A DNA stretch of 64,000 bases. It comes from Solanum dulcamara. Taxonomy: Eukaryota > Streptophyta > Magnoliopsida > Solanales > Solanaceae. A program made the translations under genes and the position numbers. Shown here piece by piece: positions 35,781 through 48,120 of this stretch. Numbering within the stretch: position 1 is the first letter of the stretch; each line of letters opens with the position of its first letter. The notes below the pieces were generated by a model. That model was not told the origin of the DNA. It made no database searches and saw nothing but the letters and a program-made list of their open reading frames with translations. Location: NCBI RefSeq assembly GCF_947179165.1, contig NC_077240.1, positions 80,550,001 through 80,614,000 of the forward strand, read 5' to 3'.

Positions 35781-38700
35781 TCATGGATTTATAGGCTTCA
35801 ATCCCATCCCCCTCGATGTGCTCCAGACCTTTTCTCTTGTTAAGGCCTTAGTAAGAGGATCTGCAAGATTTTCACAAGATTTGACATAATCAACATTAAT
35901 GGTACCACTTGTCAAATATGATCTTACATTACTGTGTTTCCTCCTTATAGGTCTGGATTTACCGTTGTAATAACGATTTTGAACTCTACCAATTGCTGCA
36001 GTGCTATCACAATGAATTAAAATTGGAGGAATTGGTTTTTCAAAATAAGGTATTTGAAATAATAAATCTCTTAACCAATTCGCTTCCTCACTAGCTGAAG
36101 CTAAAGCAATTAGTTCAGCCTCCATGGTAGAGTTAGCAATTATAGTTTGTTTTTTTGATTTCCAACAAACAGCACCACCACCCATTGTAAAAATGTAACC
36201 AGTGGTAGAACAGGAATCACCTGCTAGAGTGTTCCGATCTGCATCAGAAAAGCCTTCAAGTACAGCAGGATATTTTTTATAGAACAAACCACAAGTTTTT
36301 GTTCCAATTAAATATCTCATAACTCTTGTTATAGCATGCCAATGTTCATTACCTGGCTTGCTAGTAAACCTGCTAAGTACTCCTACTGCATATGCAATAT
36401 CAGGCCTAGTGCAATCAGTCACATATCTCAAACTTTCAATTACGCTAGCATATTCCTTTTGATTTATCACATCAATTTCACTTTGTACAGGAAACAAGTG
36501 TACACTTGAATCAAAAGGAGTTAAAACATGCTTGCAATCAAGAAAGTTATATATTTTTAAAATTTTCTCAACATAATGTGACTGGTCAAGGAAAATTCCA
36601 TCACATGTTCTAGTAATTTTTATTCCTAGAATAAAATTTGCCTCACCAAGATCTTTCATATCAAAATGGCTTCTAAGAATGTTCTTAGTATCATCAATAA
36701 CATTCATATTCGAGCCAAAGATCAATAAATCATCAACATATAGGCAAATAATAACATGTGTATTATTCCAAGACTTATGATATATGCACTTATCACACTC
36801 ATTTGTTTTAAAATCATTTTCAATCATGCAGGAATCAAACTTTTCATGCCATTGCTTTGGTGCCTGTTTCAAGCCATATAGGGATTTAGTAAGTTTACAT
36901 ACTTTGCTTTCTTGGCCTGCTTCAACAAAACCTTCAGGTTGTTCCATATAAATTTCTTCATTAAGTTCTCCATTTAAAAAAGCAGTTTTTACATCCATTT
37001 GATGAATATGCAAATCAAAAATTGCAGCCATAGCAATTAAAAGTCTAATGGATGTAATTCTTGTTACCGGAGAAAAAGTATCAAAAAACTCTAGGCCTTC
37101 TAGTTGCTTAAACCCTTTAGCAACTAGTCTAGCCTTATATTTATCGATTGATCCATCTGGTTTTAACTTTTTTCGTAAGACCCATTTGCAACCAATTGTT
37201 TTACAACCTGGTGGTAAATCAACTAACTTCCAAGTTTTATTAGAAATTAGTGATTCCATTTCATCATTTACAGCCTCTTTCCAAAAAATAGAATCATACG
37301 AAGATAAAGCTTCTTGTAAAGTGAAAGGGTCATCTCCAACATTAAAAACATAAAAATCAGGCCCAAAATCTTTTTCTACTCTAGCTCTTTTACCTCTTCT
37401 TAACTCAAAATCATCAATTTCTTTATTTTTTAAAATGGAAGAAGAAGAACTAGGTAGTGATAAAATATTTTGTTCAATTCTTTGACCCCCACTATTTTTA
37501 GAATCAAAAGGAAATTTATTTTCATGAAAAATAGCATCACCTGATTCTATTACAATTTTATCTTCAAGATTAAAAAATCTATAGGCTGTACTATTTGAAG
37601 CATAACCAAGAAAAACACAAGTAGTAACTTTCTTACCCAATTTTATAACTTTGGAATCCATTAGCCTCACAAAGGCTAGACAACCCCAAACTCTTAGATA
37701 TCCCAAATTTGGCTTATGACCTTTCCACAACTCAAAAGGTGTTAGTTTAGTCTTTTTATGAGGCACTCGATTTAACACATAACACGCAGTCAAAATAGCT
37801 TCACCCCAAAAATTCAAAGGTGCATTTGACTCAATAAGCATGGCATTAGTCAATTCAACCAAAGTTCTATTTTTCCTTTCCGCTACACCATTAGATGAAG
37901 GTGAATAAGGAGGAGTAGTTTCATGAATTATTCCCAATGATCTAACAAAAGAATTAAACTCATTTGACTCATATTCACGGCCTCTATCACTTCTAATTCT
38001 TTTTATTTTCTTCCCAAACTGATTTTCAACCTCATGGAGAAAAAATTTAAAATTTTCAAAAGCATCACTTTTATTTTTCATTAAGTAAACATATGTAAAC
38101 TTAGAAAAATCATCAATGAAAGTGATAAAATATCTATTTCCTCCACGAGTTAAAATTCCTCCAAGTTCACAAATATCAGTGTGAACTAATTCTAATAAAT
38201 CAGTTTTTCTTTCAACTTTAAAATGAGGCCTTTTAGTGATTTTTGCTTTACTACAAGCTTCACACTTTTCAAAATTCTTTTTAATCACTGGGATTAATCC
38301 TAAATTACTCATGATTCCAACATAACGATCATTAATATGACACAAACGAGCATGCCAAAAATTAGTAGAAGAAAGCATGTAAACAGAAGTAGAAATTTTA
38401 TTCATTTCAACATTCAGTTTAAACATCCCATCACAAGCATACCCCTTTCCCACAAAAATACCTTTTTTCACAATTACATATTGATCAGATTCAATAATTT
38501 GTTTAAAGCCTGCTTTATTAAGAAGAAAACTAGACATCAAGTTTTTTCTCATGGAAGGAGTATAAAGTACATCTTTCAAAGTTAATATCCTTCCAGAGGT
38601 AAAACACAATTCGACATCTCCCGTTCCAAGCACTTGAGTAGTATGAGAATCACCGAGCATGATGGTTTTGGGCTCTCCAAAAGGAGTATATTTTTTAAAC

Positions 38701-39728
38701 CAATCTTTGTCATAACAGACATGACGGTTTGCACCAGAATCAGCCCACCATCCATCAACATTCTCAACCATGTTTATGTCTGTAATCATTGCCACAAAAG
38801 GTTCTTCGGTAACGTTTGCCTGAGGTATAGGACCACGTTTCCGGTATCTGCAAAATCGAGCAATATGCCCACTCTTGCCACAGACAAAGCACGGTCCTTT
38901 ATCATAAACTTGTTGATTTTGTGCTTGGCTATTTTCACCATTATTTTTCTTGGGAAGTCTACCATTATTTTTCTTGAACTTTTTCTTCTTAGGCTTCAAA
39001 GAGGTATTTTTGTTAGATTCAGGAGTAATATATTTTGAAGTAACTAAATTTACCTTCGTTGTGATGTTGCTCTCTTCATTTTGTAAAAGTGCATCTTGGC
39101 CCCTTGCCTCCTCTTCCATGCGGATTTTCATGATCAAAGTCTCAAGAGAGGTTTCCTTTTGTTTGTGGCGCATAGTTTTTTGAAACTCCTTCCATGAAGG
39201 TGGAAGTTTGTCTATTATGCCACAAACAATAAGATTGTCTCCAATTTTGACTTCCTCAGACCTGAGCTCTCCAACGATCATTATAAAATCTTGAGCTTGG
39301 TCTATCACTGATTTATCATCCACCATTTGGAAACGAAAAAATCGACTAGCAGCATATTTTTTCGCTCCAGCTTCTTCGGTATCATATTTACTCTGCAATG
39401 CTTTCCATATTTTCTTTGCACTAGAGTAAGTTCTATCATAATAATCATAAAAATTATCAGATAGACAATTAAGAATATAATACCGACACTTGTAGGAATC
39501 ATTATTGTACTTTTCCACTTTCTCTTGATGAGAAATTAGTTCATCGTTATCCATGGAGAGGATGTCAACTTTATTAGGATTTTTTTGAGTCAACACATAT
39601 GAAACATTGAGAAGACTTAAGTAGAAAAGTACTTTACCCTTCCATCTCTTGAAATGATTACCATTAAACCGAAATGGTTTGTTTAGATCTCCCATCTTGA
39701 TATCCGCGGATTTTTCAATTGTAGCCAT
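35781..39728 (-). CDS. Ty1/copia gag-pol polyprotein, unit 2 (intact, 1315 aa)
   Basis: Uninterrupted frame from the Met at 39728, 18 nt past the right LTR, offset exactly 5623 bp from unit 1. Gag, zinc knuckle, DSG protease, HHCC/DDE integrase, YVDD reverse transcriptase and RNase H are all present at the same positions. It differs from unit 1 by Val595, Gly599 and Val705 (Ile, Glu, Ala in unit 1). Val/Gly in the integrase segment [13 protein letters not shown] look more like the family pattern, so unit 1 may carry the derived forms. This unit follows the plain, probably functional, 5' LTR at 39747-40440, so it is the better candidate for the transcribed copy. Confidence 0.95.
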   Translation of the reverse strand: MATIEKSADIKMGDLNKPFRFNGNHFKRWKGKVLFYLSLLNVSYVLTQKNPNKVDILSMDNDELISHQEKVEKYNNDSYKCRYYILNCLSDNFYDYYDRTYSSAKKIWKALQSKYDTEEAGAKKYAASRFFRFQMVDDKSVIDQAQDFIMIVGELRSEEVKIGDNLIVCGIIDKLPPSWKEFQKTMRHKQKETSLETLIMKIRMEEEARGQDALLQNEESNITTKVNLVTSKYITPESNKNTSLKPKKKKFKKNNGRLPKKNNGENSQAQNQQVYDKGPCFVCGKSGHIARFCRYRKRGPIPQANVTEEPFVAMITDINMVENVDGWWADSGANRHVCYDKDWFKKYTPFGEPKTIMLGDSHTTQVLGTGDVELCFTSGRILTLKDVLYTPSMRKNLMSSFLLNKAGFKQIIESDQYVIVKKGIFVGKGYACDGMFKLNVEMNKISTSVYMLSSTNFWHARLCHINDRYVGIMSNLGLIPVIKKNFEKCEACSKAKITKRPHFKVERKTDLLELVHTDICELGGILTRGGNRYFITFIDDFSKFTYVYLMKNKSDAFENFKFFLHEVENQFGKKIKRIRSDRGREYESNEFNSFVRSLGIIHETTPPYSPSSNGVAERKNRTLVELTNAMLIESNAPLNFWGEAILTACYVLNRVPHKKTKLTPFELWKGHKPNLGYLRVWGCLAFVRLMDSKVIKLGKKVTTCVFLGYASNSTAYRFFNLEDKIVIESGDAIFHENKFPFDSKNSGGQRIEQNILSLPSSSSSILKNKEIDDFELRRGKRARVEKDFGPDFYVFNVGDDPFTLQEALSSYDSIFWKEAVNDEMESLISNKTWKLVDLPPGCKTIGCKWVLRKKLKPDGSIDKYKARLVAKGFKQLEGLEFFDTFSPVTRITSIRLLIAMAAIFDLHIHQMDVKTAFLNGELNEEIYMEQPEGFVEAGQESKVCKLTKSLYGLKQAPKQWHEKFDSCMIENDFKTNECDKCIYHKSWNNTHVIICLYVDDLLIFGSNMNVIDDTKNILRSHFDMKDLGEANFILGIKITRTCDGIFLDQSHYVEKILKIYNFLDCKHVLTPFDSSVHLFPVQSEIDVINQKEYASVIESLRYVTDCTRPDIAYAVGVLSRFTSKPGNEHWHAITRVMRYLIGTKTCGLFYKKYPAVLEGFSDADRNTLAGDSCSTTGYIFTMGGGAVCWKSKKQTIIANSTMEAELIALASASEEANWLRDLLFQIPYFEKPIPPILIHCDSTAAIGRVQNRYYNGKSRPIRRKHSNVRSYLTSGTINVDYVKSCENLADPLTKALTREKVWSTSRGMGLKPINP

Positions 39729-39746
39729 ATTGAATCTCCTTAAAAT
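39729..39746 (-). promoter_or_regulatory. Primer-binding region of copia unit 2, atypical; candidate self-priming site
   Basis: The plus-strand 15-mer at 39730-39744 is the exact reverse complement of the LTR segment TTTAAGGAGATTCAA at 39841-39855. In the RNA the two can pair over 15 nt plus one G-U pair. The site begins 2 nt after the LTR end, where a primer-binding site should be. No tRNA 3'-end match was recognised. Confidence 0.5.
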
Positions 39747-40440
39747 TGTTGGTGAAATTATAAGATTACAAATTACAATTGAAAAATAAAATGAAGAAAT
39801 TAACTTCACTTCTTGGCTGAGGCGCGGATATCTCGCTCTCTTTAAGGAGATTCAAGCCCACTGCAGTAAATCGTTTCACTGGTCCAGCAGTAGTCCTCTT
39901 GACTTGTCCCCTCCAGGATACAACAGCCTTATCACAAAAATGTAACTCAACAAACTCTGGACAAGAGTTGAGTTTAAAGCTCTACACAAAGAACACCTCC
40001 CTTCAACTAATAAGAACTCTCTTTTTTATATAAACTTAACTCTCTCAATTTTTTCTTCTCTTATACTTATTTCAAAACAAAGAAGACCTCTCTATTTATA
40101 GGAGAGAAAATCATACAAAGATGAAAAAATAATAGAATGCCATCATTATCATCATTTAGTGTACCATTATGATTTAGTGCACCATTATGATTTAGTGCAC
40201 CACTTATTAGTGATAATTAGATTAAAAATACATAATAATATGATTTAGTGCACCACTTATTAGTGATAATTAGATTAAAAATACATAATGGAATGATTTA
40301 GTCTTGCACTAAATAAAGATGATAATGAAAGACATTTTTATGCACTAAAGAAAGAATAATAAAGATGACATTAAATGTCATCAATGGGCAATTGCTAAAA
40401 TTGCAATTTAATAAAATGTTAAAATGTTCACACACTAACA
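39747..40440 (-). mobile_element. Right (5') LTR of the tandem copia array, 694 bp, plain
   Basis: In element sense it runs from TGTTAGTGTG to CACCAACA, with TG/CA ends. The minus-strand TATA box TATAAATA lies at 40093-40100. The U3 part includes a tandem 51-bp unit (CACTTATTAGTGATAATTAG core, twice) and several copies of GGTGCACTAAATCATAATGG-like motifs. It lacks the inverted arm of the other two LTRs. It is followed by the target duplication ATATG (40441-40445). Confidence 0.95.
40093..40100 (-). promoter_or_regulatory. TATA box of the right copia LTR
   Basis: TATAAATA on the minus strand within CTCCTATAAATAGAGAGG. The transcript would start about 30 bp on, near 40060, and run into gag-pol unit 2. 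Confidence 0.6.
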
Positions 40441-41060
40441 ATATGTCTTATCAAAATATATTTAATTAAAAATGAATGAATATTAATTGTTACAACAATA
40501 TTTGTGGTCACTTTGTAGTGTAAATAGGCAAAAAAGTAGGTGTGAATTGATATTTTTTGACTATATATATATATATAGTGAGTATATAATATATCTGATA
40601 AATAGTGTGTGAACAGTTCATATGCATGCCACATAAATATTAGAAAAAGAAAAAAGTTAGAACTTAAAAAAAAAATAGGAACGTGAACAATAAGTTCAAA
40701 GATAATAAAATGTAAAAAAAAAAAATTAAAAAAAAAAACTTCAAGAAACTTATCATTTAATTTAATTGATCTATTGTTACTTGGTCGTTTTCTAGGATGT
40801 TGAATGCTTTGAATATTAACCAAACATATTATTATTATTAGGAACGGTATACTAATAGAAAACTTTATTTCTTTTCTTTTTTTCAATTCAAAGTCCGATA
40901 TTTATATTGATGTCCAATAAATTTTGGGTATGTGTCATGATATTCTCTAACTAAAATGACTATACTGTATGGAGTAGAGTTCGATCGAGTTTGAGATTTT
41001 TAATTAAGAATAAAAAAATAATTATCGTTGTCATCGGTAACGTTATATATAAGTCATATA

Positions 41061-41293
41061 GCCTGTTTGAATTGATTTATTTTTAAGCAACTTATAAGTT
41101 AAAAATTGCTTATAAGTTTATTAAAAAAAGTAGGTGCAAACCAACTTTTTTTTTGACTTATAAGCTGTTTTCAACTTATAAACTGCTTAAAATAAGTTCA
41201 TCCAAATAAACCCAACAAAATGACTTTAAATTGATCAGCCAAACACTCAAAAAAAGCTGAAAACAGCTTATAAGCCAATCCAAATGGCCTCAT
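41061..41293. mobile_element. MITE with GCCTGTTTGAATTG / CAATCCAAATGGC ends
   Basis: The two ends are inverted repeats, and the inside has further inverted matches (ACTTATAAGCTGTTTTCAAC against GAAAACAGCTTATAAGCC). This type with a CTTATAAG-rich interior is common in plant DNA. Superfamily uncertain because the target duplication is unclear. Confidence 0.6.
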
Positions 41294-43357
41294 AACGTGT
41301 CATAGCTCAATTGGTTAGACTGTAACACATTATGCAAATTTAATTAATGTAGCACTAGTAAATATAGAAATGGTAATCCATTAAATTTGGCTAGAAAATT
41401 AAGAGTCGCATCAAAATAATTAATAATCCCATGTCAAAAAAACTTTTAATCTACCAAAAATAATGGCAAAAATTAAAAACTTCATTAAAACTATTCAAGA
41501 TTTAATTATATATATACAACAATTATTTTTTGAACAATTTACATTAATATGCCTTCCGATTAAGGCGTTCAATTAATAACCCTTCAGTTTATATATATAG
41601 CTACCTTGCTAACAAGAAAATAAAAGAAATAAAAAGGACATAGTAATTGTTTAATTTGTTGATATATACACATGATGAAAAGGTTGCATACACATACAAG
41701 TTTTATTCTTATAAGTTATAAATACAAACACTATTAAACAAAAACACAAAAAACAAGAGCTCATTGTTTAATTAATATATTTTATCATAAAATAAAGTAG
41801 CATGAACAATTTAGTAACCCAAATTTCCTCTTTTTTTATTTTTTTTACTTAAAGCAAACCCCTTTGTACAATATACTCATAAGGAAACCTTTGAAAAAAA
41901 TTCTTTTGATTGCTTTTTCAAACAAAAGAGTTGTTAGGAAATGACATAAAGTTGCAATTTATGCTCCATTTTTTTTCATAGAAGAAGGGTTCCCACACTC
42001 TACACAATTATATACTCATATTCTTGATGTTTGGTTCCTATGCCAACTTAAACATCTATATATTGTGTATAGTATATTGTTACATGATTAGTTTACCTAA
42101 TAAGAATTATCCCTTGTTGTCTTTTCATCATTATTAATTACCTAATGATTAGTCACTTGTAACATTATATACCGAAAGTCACGATCGGACGAAATATTTC
42201 GAATTTCAGTCCTGAAAATGAAATCACCTTTTACAGAAAGTATTTTCTACCAAAAGTAAAATTTAATTATTTCCGATGCAAAAAGGATAATGGAGAAAAA
42301 TAACTTGCAACAATAATTCTTGATTTCGAGTCCAAATTTGAACTTGTAACCAAGTGATATAATTTCATTTTTAATTTATAGAGGGAGTTTTAGAATGAGA
42401 AAGTCTAATTTTTGACCTTTTTTGGGGTGATTTTATTAGATACAAATTTACCCAATGTAGGTTAACCCTAATATTTGTGTAAAATCATGATGTCAAATTT
42501 TGAATGATAATGTTGAGCAAGGTTAAGATAATTGCATATAACAATGTTCCTTTTTACATGTTTAAACATAGTAATTACAGTCATGCATGTCAAATTATGA
42601 ACGATATCAAATTAATTAACATTTATCCTTAAAAGCAATTTATTTATTTTACATTCTTTAAAGATTAATCTTTTGTTTTCTCCCTTTTTAAGAATAAAAT
42701 AAAAATTAGTCTCTTACTTTCTTCCATTTTCAAATTAAAGTTTCAACAATAAAGACTTCTCCACTCTCTACTTTTTATCAATTTTACAAATTAAAGTTAG
42801 CTCAATTATAACGTTTTATTGTACTTCCTAGATTAACTATATATTAACCGTTGAGAAATATAATGCAAATATTACTATCGTGGCTTTTCGAATTTCTGTT
42901 CAAAATTTTAATTAAAATCGGAGCAACTTTCATCATATGTCAGCAAAATATACACTAAAAATGAGATTTTTTTCAGCAAAATTCATTGAAAATGTGCTCG
43001 TCAAATATAATTTTTGCTACGTAACAATGATCGATCCTTGAATGTTGTAATATTTGAATTTACTTTCATGTTTATATATATAGGGAAATATTAATTTTTG
43101 TTCCATGCATGCATGATTATATTAGTTTACCTAACGAGGGACCAAGTTGTGTTTAATTGCAAGTCAAGTTTGTACCAAACACTCCAAATTAAATTTCTAT
43201 TCTCAAGTTGATTTTTATATCTACTAGTCAATAAAAAATGTTTAGTTTTAATTAAGAAAATGACCCTCTAGCTAATTGAATCTTAGTAGTATTATTTTTC
43301 AAACTCTTATTTATCTCTAAATTAAACTTAATCATTATCAAGTTAAGAGTTATGTGC

Positions 43358-43361
<4 letters not shown>

Positions 43362-43417
<56 letters not shown>
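43362..43417. repeat. (AT)n microsatellite
   Basis: About 27 uninterrupted AT/TA dinucleotides. The longest simple repeat in the window. No gene nearby. Confidence 0.95.
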
Positions 43418-43419
<2 letters not shown>

Positions 43420-45618
43420 CTAGACAACTTTATATATTCATAATCTTTTATGCAAACACTAGTGGTTAGTGTAATTCATTTTGTTACACAAACCCTAATA
43501 CTAACTTATACTATATATTAGGGAAAATATATTACACTAAACATTAGGGTTTGATGAAAAAAATTCCATTTTAGGTGATTCTTTGTTAAATACTTATTAT
43601 TACCCTAGTGTAACCCTATATTTGTAGTGGACTCAGAATTTTTATGTTATGAGCGCTCAATAACCTTTAATCTAAAACTATTCTTAAGATGGGTAGCTTA
43701 GTCAATATTATTGTATATTATTACTACTATTTTTCAGTATATATATTCACAACTAGAAACATATGATTTTTTCCATCGCGAATTAGTGCAAAATAAAACA
43801 CGTGGTGGAAGATGAATTTTTATTGAAATATTAGGAATAGCCACTAAACATTTTATCTTATTTTCTCAGTGTTTCAATTAAAATATCTATGAAAATAACT
43901 ATTGAATATTTTTCGGTGGAAAATTTCAGTTGAAAAATAGTGATATCGTGTTTATTTCCTGACCATCTATTGGATTCAATGTAGGTTTGCCACTTTCTTT
44001 TTTTCTTCAAAAACCAACAAAACATCAATGTTTTAATAAGTCAAGAGGAGATATGCAAAATTATTGCATATATATAAATATATATGACTAGCAGAATAAT
44101 ATATACCATTAAAAGAGTTTGAGAAACAACCAACTGAAATAATGAATACTACAAGGACATGCATGTGTATATACCAAAGGTCCCCCCTATTGCTATTATT
44201 AGTAATTACATGTCTTCTACTATTTTTTTCACCTTTGTTTCACCTTTTGGTGGGGATCAGCAAGAATGTGTGTGGGAGGGGTTGTTGCTGTTGTTGTTTT
44301 TCTCCAAGGTATATATAATATATACTTCTATATATGATATATATAAGTTGAACATGGAGTTGTATGAAACAATTTCCTTGAAAGTTCCCAACTCATATAT
44401 CAATTATTAGATACACATGATTAATTGAGAAACTAACAAAATTGTATTCACATTAGTGAACTAATATTATTTGAGAGTTGTCAAGTGGAAAAAACTTTAT
44501 AATTTTGATCATTAGTTGGACAAAAGAACTTTTTGCATGCGATCGTCGAATCCTTTTATAAATGATATAGAAAAAGTTGATAATGGTAGACGACAGATTA
44601 AAGAAATTTCAATTTCAAGCCAAGGAAGAATTGACTACAAAGAAGTAAGCAAACGACCATTATTAACATTAACGGTAGAACCATGATTTTTTAGCATTCA
44701 ACAACCATTATCAAGACATCAAAACATTTGCAAATAACTCCATGAGGCTCAAAATGACAACTTAGGACTTGGGCCAAGGGAACCCCTAAGCCCATTCTTT
44801 CTTCTCTTAACCTAGCCCTAGCCCAAGGTCAAACAAAACACTTAGGCCCAGCCCATCTTGATGATTCACTTGGGCTCAACTTTGAGTAAGCGTGAGAGTC
44901 ACGTGCCCTCTTTTTTTTTTTTCTCCACACACTCCCCAAAAGTCTCCATCCATCATTTAGAGGGAGGGAAACTCATCTAGCCATCCATTCAATATCCAAT
45001 GGCCAAGATATGCCTCACTTAAATCTACTCAAATAAACCCCCAACTCACCCCACGCCACCCCCAACCCACGCCCACGCAACCCCACTCCCTTAAAAAGGA
45101 AAAAAAAGAAGGGAAAATTACTAAAACCAGAAAACAGTGGGGAGGGGAAAAGAAAAGGGGGTTAGAGAGCAAAAAGACAGAAAGATTATCCACTGTAAAG
45201 AAGACCAAGTGCACCTGTTTTGAGGAAAATTCAAGAACCCCATTTCATATTAAGGGGAAAAGAGATGATCTTTGTATACATGTTGAAATTTTATTAGGAA
45301 AAGTCATTGAATTCTTCAATAAAAACCTCATCTTTTTGTAGAGTTACTGTGGCTATACAAGAAGAAGAAGATTGTCTCTTTGTAATTTTACTATCTTTTG
45401 TTTGTTTGTTTCAATCTGTGTGTTTTTCCACTTCTTACATGAGATTTTGATTAATGGGGTTTTGATTTTTGTTATGCTGTTGCAGAGTCTTTTGATAAAA
45501 TCTGGTTGGAAGTATCTAATTCATAGATCTTGAGTCAGTCTTTTTACTGTTTCAAAATCCTTTTTTTGTTCAATTTCTGGTTAATATCTGATTTTGATTT
45601 TGTGGGGTTGTTGCAGAT

Positions 45619-47453
45619 ATGGATAAATTACAGTGGGGAAACAGAAAAAGACTTAGGTGTTTTAAGGTGAAAGATTCAACTTCAAATGGGAAATCTGATG
45701 GAGGTAGAAGTCTTGTGGTGAAGAAGAAAGTCACATCTAGACTTGTTGATAATAACAAGGAATCTGGTCCTCTTCCTCCTCCTATGTCTTCTCCTCATAG
45801 GCTTAACAGGTAACAAACAAAATTATATTTTTGATTGTTAAGAACACTTAAGAGTGAGGATTGAGTTGGGGGGGGGGGGGGAGGAGCCTTATATGTGGTG
45901 AAGATTTGAGTTTTATTTCAAATTATGACTACTTTTGGTTTCTTTAGATGCTGTTGGTAGAGAATTCATGGATCCTTATTAACAGGTAAATAAGGATAAA
46001 TAATATTTCTTGTTTTGGCTGTTGATGTATGTGTTGAGGAGATAGTGTCAGTTGTTTGCTTGATTGACAAAAAAGATGCCTCATTTGTGTTAAAGATTTG
46101 ATTTTTTTGTCAAATTATGACTACTTTTGGTCTCTTTAGATGCTGTTGGTAGAGATTTCTTGTAAATGTCCAGATTTTGATGCAAAGAATCATTCTTTGA
46201 TTGCATTTAGGGGTTTTAATAAGTCCATTGTATGAAAAAATAATTAGTGAGTATTTTGTATTATCAGAGGAAGGGAATACATCAAATTGAGCAGTATCTG
46301 TCCTGAATTGGTTGGGATTGGTTTGTAAACACATTAGAAGGAAAGGAAGTTCAAACTTTTCAACTTTAGGTTTGGTTGGGATTGGCTTGTAAACACATTA
46401 TATGTGAAGTTATTGAAGCATCCGTAATTCTGGAGCTGGTAATTATACTTGAGAACGGAATCAGATTGTGTCTGGTGAAGCTATTACTTCAAATTTCAAT
46501 CGCTGATTTTCTTAGTTTCTGTAAGGGACTAGAGGTATTTCCTGTTGTGGTGTTTTACCTCTGAGCGTATTGCTGTTTTTTGAAGATTCCAAGTCTTAAA
46601 TGGAAAAATTGGTTACCTGAAAAGTAAAAGATTGTAGTACTAAAATTTGGTGGTTCTTGTTTTGGCAGGGATTTGGGTGTGAATAGATCTAACGCAAATG
46701 AGCATCGTAAGACATCAGTGTCATCCCCCGAGAAGGAGGACCGGTATTATACGACGAGAGGGTCGGTAGGCGTGGACGATAGTAGCAAGTTGTTGATGGA
46801 ATCAAAGGAGGAAAAGAAAAAGTTGGTTTGGCCAAAATTGCTCATCACATTGTCAAGTAAAGAAAAAGAAGAAGATTTTATGGCCATGAAAGGTTGCAAG
46901 CTTCCTCAAAGGCCTAAGAAAAGGGCAAAGTTGATACAAAGAACTATTCTTGTAAGTCTCTTTACTCCAAATTCAGATTGTGTGATCCAAGAATTGGACT
47001 TTTTGTCATTTAAATATTTCTTGATTCTTTCCATGTTAAACAAGTCTATCTTGTTGTGTGCAGTTGGTGCAACCAGGTACATGGTTGCAAGATTTGTGCC
47101 AAGAAAGGTATGAAGTGAGAGAGAAGAAGACCTCTAAGAAGGTATTGCACTTGCTCTCTTCTTATCGCACGCACCCGTGTCGTGCATTTTTGGAGGATTC
47201 AACACACACTCGTGTCATATCCTCCATAAATGCAATACTTTTGGAGGATCGCACGTTCGTGTCAGATCCTCCACTCCAATAATGCACTACTTTTGGAGGA
47301 TCCAACACGCACCTATCGTCTGAGCAACATATATAGTTCTTGACAAGCTAAGGGTGTATTTTATTATTATAATAACATATTATGATGTTATTTTTGGTGC
47401 AGAAACCAAGAGGATTGAAAGCTATGGGAAGCATGGAAAGTGATTCAGAATGA
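45619..47453 (+). CDS. DUF1639 family protein, copy A
   Basis: Four coding exons: 45619-45809, 46669-46951, 47064-47141 and 47403-47453. They join to 200 codons plus TGA with GT-AG introns; an upstream acceptor at 45616 implies a 5' UTR intron. The C-terminal half (about 135-200) is the DUF1639 domain, with RPKKRAKLIQR (145-155), the tryptophan block PGTWLQDLCQERYEVREKK (162-180) and the end KPRGLKAMGSMESDSE. The N-terminal half is basic, Ser-rich and probably disordered. The lysine/arginine clusters suggest a nuclear location. The molecular function of DUF1639 proteins is unknown to me. A second copy lies at 58831-60818 and differs at four residues. Intron 3 holds a short array of GGAGGATC repeats. 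Confidence 0.9.
47160..47325 (+). repeat. TTTTGGAGGATC repeat block in intron 3 of DUF1639 copy A
   Basis: Three TTTTGGAGGATTC/ATC cores separated by ACACGCAC and CATATCCTCCATAAATGC type spacers. TGGAGGAT and its complement ATCCTCCA alternate, so the units can fold as short hairpins. The copy B version at 60360-60685 is longer. Confidence 0.75.
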
Positions 47454-47937
47454 AATGTGGTGAAGATAGACAGAGCCAGTGTAAAGCCAAGATTGATTTT
47501 TGGGAATTATTTTGGGATAGTTGAATATTATGGGGGCAGAAGATAGAAAGAAAATCGTGTATGTTGGCATATTATTACTCTTAATTTTAGCTCATCTTTG
47601 GAAAATGAATGCTTCATTTTAATATTATTTTTTTTGGGTTCTCATTGCATACATATTTGTGTATTGGAAAATGATGTTTTCCTTTTTTTAGCTTTTCCTT
47701 TTCTTCTCATTTATTAGATTTTAAAATCTCTCTATGAACACTTGAATTTTATTAAAGATTTTGGTATATAATCATGTATATGTTGATTATTAGATGAAAA
47801 ACTATCCAAATATGTGAGAAATGTGTGAAAAGATTATTTGGTAGAATTAATGAACATGCTTTAAAGGGACCATCTTAAATTTGTGACTTTGTGTTACCTT
47901 TTATTCTCTTAATTATATATACAATATATATTTGGAA

Positions 47938-48120
47938 TAACTGGTAAAGTTATTATCATGTGATCAGGAGATCATGATTTCAAGCCTCGGAAATAGCCTC
48001 TGACAGAAATGCAAGTAAGGTCGCGTATAATAGACTCTTGTGGTAATAGACCCTTGTGGTAGGGTTCTTTCTCGGATCCTGCCCATAGTAATAGCTTTAG
48101 TGCATCGGGTTGTCCCTATA
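47938..48120 (+). mobile_element. Au-like tRNA-derived SINE
   Basis: Starts AACTGGTAAAGTTATTATCA (A-box region) and carries a B-box-like ATTTCAAGCCTCGG. It then has GCAAGTAAGGTCGCGTATAA, CCTTGTGGTAGGGTTC and GTGCATCGGGTTGTCCCTAT. The order matches the Au SINE family of flowering plants. It lies about 485 bp beyond the copy A stop, and no counterpart follows copy B. Confidence 0.7.

Larger units (their letters stand above)
40446..45600. other. Gene-poor AT-rich region
   Basis: No gene supported. It contains a MITE at about 41061-41293, a long (AT)n run at 43362-43417 and, from about 44950, the 5' homology block of the DUF1639 duplication, including its probable 5' UTR and 5' UTR intron (acceptor AG at 45615-45616). 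Open frames here are low-complexity. Confidence 0.6.

Noticed and set aside
30158..39809. Plus-strand frames of 60-134 codons within the copia units
   Set aside because: They are antisense shadows of gag-pol, repeated at the same 5623-bp offset. No independent evidence for translation.
40428..40886. 152-codon minus-strand frame next to the right copia LTR
   Set aside because: Composed of Phe/Ile/Tyr/Lys from AT-rich DNA, with homopolymer runs and an overlap with the LTR end. No coding signal.
44159..44410. 83-codon frame upstream of DUF1639 copy A
   Set aside because: No domain or conserved motif, TA-repeat derived, and the first codon context is poor.
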